From positions 1 to 8,956 of the forward strand of contig JAGFXN010000044.1 in NCBI GenBank assembly GCA_017861215.1: a stretch of 8,956 bases of DNA. The letters are read 5' to 3'. Both the position numbers and the translations under genes were made by a program. Position 1 is the first letter of the stretch, and every line of letters starts with the position of its first letter. This document shows, piece by piece, positions 6,358 through 8,956 of this stretch. The DNA comes from Deltaproteobacteria bacterium (GTDB taxonomy: Bacteria; Desulfobacterota; Desulfuromonadia; Geobacterales; DSM-12255). The notes below the pieces were generated by a model. The model did no database searches. It saw only the letters and a list, made by a program, of their open reading frames with translations, and was not told where the DNA came from.

Positions 6358-6392
6358 TTCTTATCCGAAATAAACCTATTCGTTTCAGTGTG

Positions 6393-6422
6393 TTAACAAA
6401 TTGGCGCACTATCTGCTATACT
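6393..6422 (+). promoter_or_regulatory. Predicted sigma70-type promoter of the metal efflux operon
   Basis: TTAACA (6393-6398) and TATACT (6417-6422) each match consensus at 5 of 6 positions and are separated by 18 nt. Transcription would start near 6429, about 26 nt before the ATG at 6455. The spacer shows no MerR-type long-spacer palindrome, so metal control, if any, is not evident from the promoter itself. Confidence 0.55.
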
Positions 6423-6454
6423 TGACAGCATTCACTCTACGTACAGGGGTTGCC

Positions 6455-7735
6455 ATGTATAGATTTCTCCTCATTACCGCCTGGCTGATCCTTGCGGCAG
6501 GAGTTGCCGCCGGCCAGGAGCCGAAAGCGGAAAGTATCCCCTCCCTGATCCAGACCGCCCTTGCCAGCAATCCGGAATTGAAGTCCTCCCAGGCACGCTG
6601 GCAGATGTTTGCCAACAAGGCCAGGCAGGCTTCGGCACTGGAAGATCCGATGCTGATGTTCAAGCTGCAAAACCTGATGGTGCGCGAGCCGACCTCATTC
6701 AACAAAGACCCCCAGACCGCAAAAGTTATTGGCATATCCCAGCAGCTTCCGTTCTGGGGAAAGCGGGCCATCAAAGAGGAGATAGCCACCTATGAAGCCG
6801 AATCCTATCGCTGGACCATTGAGGAGCGCAAGCTTGAGCTGGCTCGCATGGTCAAGGAGACCTGCTACCAGCTTTATGCAGTGGATAAATCACTTGAAAT
6901 CGTCGAAAAAAATCTGATCATTCTCAGCGATTTTGTGACCATTGCCGAGTCGAAGTACTCTGTTGGCCAAGGGGTGCAGCAGGATATCTACAAGGCGGGC
7001 CTGGAAAAATCCAAGATGCTCGACATGCAGATTACCCTCAGGCAGCAGCGCAAGAGTCTGGAGGCCAATCTCAACTACCTTCTCTATCGTCCCGGCGGCA
7101 CACCGGTCGGAACCATTGCTGATTTCTCCCTGCCGAAACTTTCCCTGACCGCGGAGCAGTTAAAAGAACGGGCCGCAGAGAACCGTCCGCAGCTAAAGAG
7201 CATCTCCGAACTTGTCAACAAGGGGGAGGCATCGCATCGCCTGGCACAGAAAGAGCTCTATCCCGACTTCAATCTCTCTTTCGAATACATGTTTCGGGAG
7301 AAGATAGATACCGAGATGGCGAGTGATCCCGGCTACGACATGTTTACCGTCGGCGTCACCTTCAATCTGCCGTTCCAGCAGGAGCGCCGCCGGGCAATGC
7401 TGGCTGAATCCGCATCCGAGACATCCATGGCTGTGGAAGAGTTGAACGGACTTAAAAACAGTATCAGCTACACCATCAACGACACCCTTGCCCAGTTGGA
7501 GCGTCGCTGGAATCTGGTGGAACTCTACAAGGGGGGAATTATTCCCCAGGCGGAGCAGTCGCTGGAATCGGCAACCATCGGTTATCAGGTCAACAAGGTG
7601 GATTTTCTGGCGCTGCTTGACAGTCGGATGACCCTCTTCAACTACGAGCGGGAACTGTACGAATCCCAGGCTGAATACATGATGAAGCTGGCGCAGCTGG
7701 AAGCGACCGTCGGGACGGAACTGGTTGATAAATGA
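6455..7735 (+). CDS. TolC/CusC-family outer-membrane efflux protein
   Basis: This is the outer-membrane channel of a tripartite RND efflux pump, a trimeric beta-barrel with a periplasmic alpha-helical tunnel. The 426-residue precursor starts with a signal peptide (about 1-20, ending GVAAG before QEPK). It has no lipobox cysteine, unlike E. coli CusC. Two OEP repeats follow, roughly 28-210 and 232-420, with the family hallmarks IPSLIQTALASNPELKSSQA (28-47), EDPMLMF (63-69), ISQQLPFWGKR (94-104), YPDFNLSFEYMF (269-280) and VGVTFNLPF (299-307). Long heptad-like helices fill 105-205 and 310-415. The start at 6455 has AGGGG 5 nt upstream and coincides with the signal peptide; the frame is open to 6401 with a TTG, but that extension would precede the signal sequence. 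The adaptor gene starts 80 nt after the stop, so they likely form one operon. Heavy-metal export is inferred from that neighbour. Confidence 0.93.
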   Translation: MYRFLLITAWLILAAGVAAGQEPKAESIPSLIQTALASNPELKSSQARWQMFANKARQASALEDPMLMFKLQNLMVREPTSFNKDPQTAKVIGISQQLPFWGKRAIKEEIATYEAESYRWTIEERKLELARMVKETCYQLYAVDKSLEIVEKNLIILSDFVTIAESKYSVGQGVQQDIYKAGLEKSKMLDMQITLRQQRKSLEANLNYLLYRPGGTPVGTIADFSLPKLSLTAEQLKERAAENRPQLKSISELVNKGEASHRLAQKELYPDFNLSFEYMFREKIDTEMASDPGYDMFTVGVTFNLPFQQERRRAMLAESASETSMAVEELNGLKNSISYTINDTLAQLERRWNLVELYKGGIIPQAEQSLESATIGYQVNKVDFLALLDSRMTLFNYERELYESQAEYMMKLAQLEATVGTELVDK

Positions 7736-7738
7736 ACT

Positions 7739-7803
7739 GCAGGGGCGCTGCTTGCCGCGCCCTTGTTTGAATCTGAATCGGGCGCAGCAAGCGGCGCCCC
7801 TAC
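7739..7803. repeat. GTAGGGGC palindromic repeat, copy 2, inside the efflux operon
   Basis: The 22-nt arms 7741-7762 and 7780-7801 are reverse complements at 20 of 22 positions around a 17-nt loop. The left half is 20/24 identical to copy 1 at 5375-5398, and the right half ends in the same GCCCCTAC. It occupies nearly all of the 80-nt gap between the outer-membrane gene and the adaptor gene, ending 12 nt before the adaptor ATG. Transcribed, it would be a very strong hairpin just ahead of the adaptor ribosome binding site. It could trim expression or stabilise the upstream mRNA segment. Confidence 0.75.
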
Positions 7804-7815
7804 GGGGAAGGAAAG

Positions 7816-8956
7816 ATGGCAATGAATAATAAAATCATGATACCGCTGTTTGTCCTGGCCGTAGCCGCTGCTGTTGCTGGTGGCTGGCTGTATAAGGCCG
7901 GCTGGTTCAAAAAGGACAGCGACGGGCATACGAAACTGGAGCATAAGGTGCAGCTCTGGACCTGTTCCATGCACCCCTTCATCATCAAGGACAAGCCGGG
8001 CACCTGCCCGATCTGCGCCATGGAGCTGATCAAAAAAATAGACGATGGAGCGGTCGGCGGTGAGCAGACTCCTGAGCAGAAGCAGCAGGCCGAGATGCTC
8101 GGCCATGTTTCTCTTTCGCCGACCCAGCGGGTCATGGCCAATGTGGCGACCGTTGCGGCTGAAAGCGGCACACTCAGCAAGGAGATCAATGCCGTCGGCA
8201 TTGTCCAGTTCGACCAGTCGCGTCAGGCCAAAGTCACCGCCTGGATTGCCGGCCGTATCGACAAGCTTCATGTCAATAGCGTCGGGGCGTATGTGGGTAA
8301 GGGCAGCCCGGTGGCCGAAGTCTATTCCCCTGATCTGGTGGCGACCCAGCAGGAGTATCTGCTGGCGCTCAAGAGCCGTGAACAGCTGAAAAACTCGCCG
8401 ATCGCCTCTATCGCCAGTAATGGCGAGGGGTTGGTGGCATCGGCACGGCAGCGGCTGATGCTCTTCGGGGTCAAGGAGAGCCAGATCGCTGCACTGGAAA
8501 AGGCGGGAAAGCCGAACATCCGCCTGCCGATCTACACGCCGCTCTCCGGGACCGTCATTGAGAAGCTGGTGCAGGAGGGGCAGTACGTCAACACCGGCGA
8601 TGTGCTTTTCAATATTGCCGATCTGTCAAAAGTCTGGGTGGAGATCGATATTTTTGAAAATGAAGTCCCCTATGTGCGGGTCGGCCAGCAGGTGGCAATC
8701 CGCTCCTCGGCAGATGCTCAAGTAGCATCCTCTGGCCGGATCAGCTTTGTCTATCCGTTCCATGATCCCAAGACCCATACGGTCAAGGCCCGTGTTGAAA
8801 TGGCCAACCCCGGTCACCGGCTGAAACCGGACATGTTCGTCAATGCCATCATCAAGATCCCGCTCGTCAAAGGGATTGTCGTCCCGGTAACGGCAGTCAT
8901 CGATACCGGCAAGCGCCAGGTGGTCTGGATAGAAACAGCTCCGGGGATGTTCGAGC
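7816..8956 (+). CDS. RND efflux periplasmic adaptor (CusB/CzcB type) with heavy-metal-binding domain, 3'-truncated
   Basis: This membrane-fusion protein links an inner-membrane heavy-metal RND pump to the outer-membrane channel encoded just upstream. The visible 380 codons run open to the window edge. One N-terminal membrane anchor spans about 8-26, with no lipobox. A heavy-metal-binding domain spans about 48-73 with ligands C50, M52, H53, C64, C67 and M69; the usual CGM is CAM here. The first lipoyl half and the start of the helical hairpin span about 138-190. The second lipoyl half is about 238-270 (TPLSGTVIEKLVQEGQYVNT), and the beta-barrel begins near 272 (VWVEIDIFENEVP). A membrane-proximal domain follows. 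Two in-frame ATGs (7816, 7822) are possible; GGGGA is 7 nt before the first and AAGGA 9 nt before the second. Copper/silver is the likeliest substrate by the Cys/Met/His domain, but zinc, cobalt or cadmium cannot be excluded. The pump gene should follow beyond the edge. Confidence 0.95.
   Translation, partial: MAMNNKIMIPLFVLAVAAAVAGGWLYKAGWFKKDSDGHTKLEHKVQLWTCSMHPFIIKDKPGTCPICAMELIKKIDDGAVGGEQTPEQKQQAEMLGHVSLSPTQRVMANVATVAAESGTLSKEINAVGIVQFDQSRQAKVTAWIAGRIDKLHVNSVGAYVGKGSPVAEVYSPDLVATQQEYLLALKSREQLKNSPIASIASNGEGLVASARQRLMLFGVKESQIAALEKAGKPNIRLPIYTPLSGTVIEKLVQEGQYVNTGDVLFNIADLSKVWVEIDIFENEVPYVRVGQQVAIRSSADAQVASSGRISFVYPFHDPKTHTVKARVEMANPGHRLKPDMFVNAIIKIPLVKGIVVPVTAVIDTGKRQVVWIETAPGMFE

Noticed and set aside
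6422..6444. TTGACA at 6422-6427 as a -35 box
   Set aside because: No acceptable -10 box lies 16-18 nt downstream, where the sequence runs into the ribosome binding site; TTAACA-N18-TATACT just upstream is a better promoter.

Overview
The window looks like chromosomal DNA of a Geobacter-type deltaproteobacterium (Desulfuromonadia). This is inferred from the GC-rich codon use, the family signatures of the long SerA and the DUF512 radical-SAM protein, and GTAGGGGC-type intergenic palindromes. No search was run, so the genus is an inference. Most of the window is ordinary housekeeping sequence. The accessory part is the right third.

Left block (1-3485). A radical-SAM/DUF512 gene enters from the left edge. 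Its iron-sulfur cysteine motif lies just outside the window. It ends 3 nt from the end of a minus-strand series that reads trmL (tRNA wobble 2'-O-methyltransferase), then moaC (molybdenum cofactor synthesis), then an MFS transporter. trmL and moaC are separated by 215 nt holding a cluster of CGCAAAG-type repeats. moaC and the MFS gene are joined by a possible 16-codon mini-ORF that shares an ATGA overlap with the gene on each side.

Centre (3486-5221). The divergent trmL-serA intergenic region carries two overlapping sigma70-like promoters on opposite strands. serA encodes a full-length 532-residue D-3-phosphoglycerate dehydrogenase, the first step of serine synthesis, and is followed by a terminator-like hairpin.

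Right block (5222-8956). A GTAGGGGC palindrome precedes an unrecognised 246-codon gene whose second half has a possible excisionase/MerR-like helix-turn-helix. Next come a 73-nt co-centred palindrome and a good sigma70-type promoter (TTAACA-N18-TATACT). These lead into a heavy-metal efflux operon: a TolC/CusC-type outer-membrane factor, then a CusB/CzcB-type periplasmic adaptor with an N-terminal heavy-metal-binding domain. The adaptor runs off the right edge, and the inner-membrane RND pump presumably follows. A second GTAGGGGC palindrome sits between the two efflux genes. I see no RNA gene, CRISPR array, transposase or phage gene. I did not find a clearly new multi-gene system. The best leads are the moaC-MFS mini-ORF relay, the unrecognised possible helix-turn-helix gene with its adjacent palindrome, and the paired palindromes.
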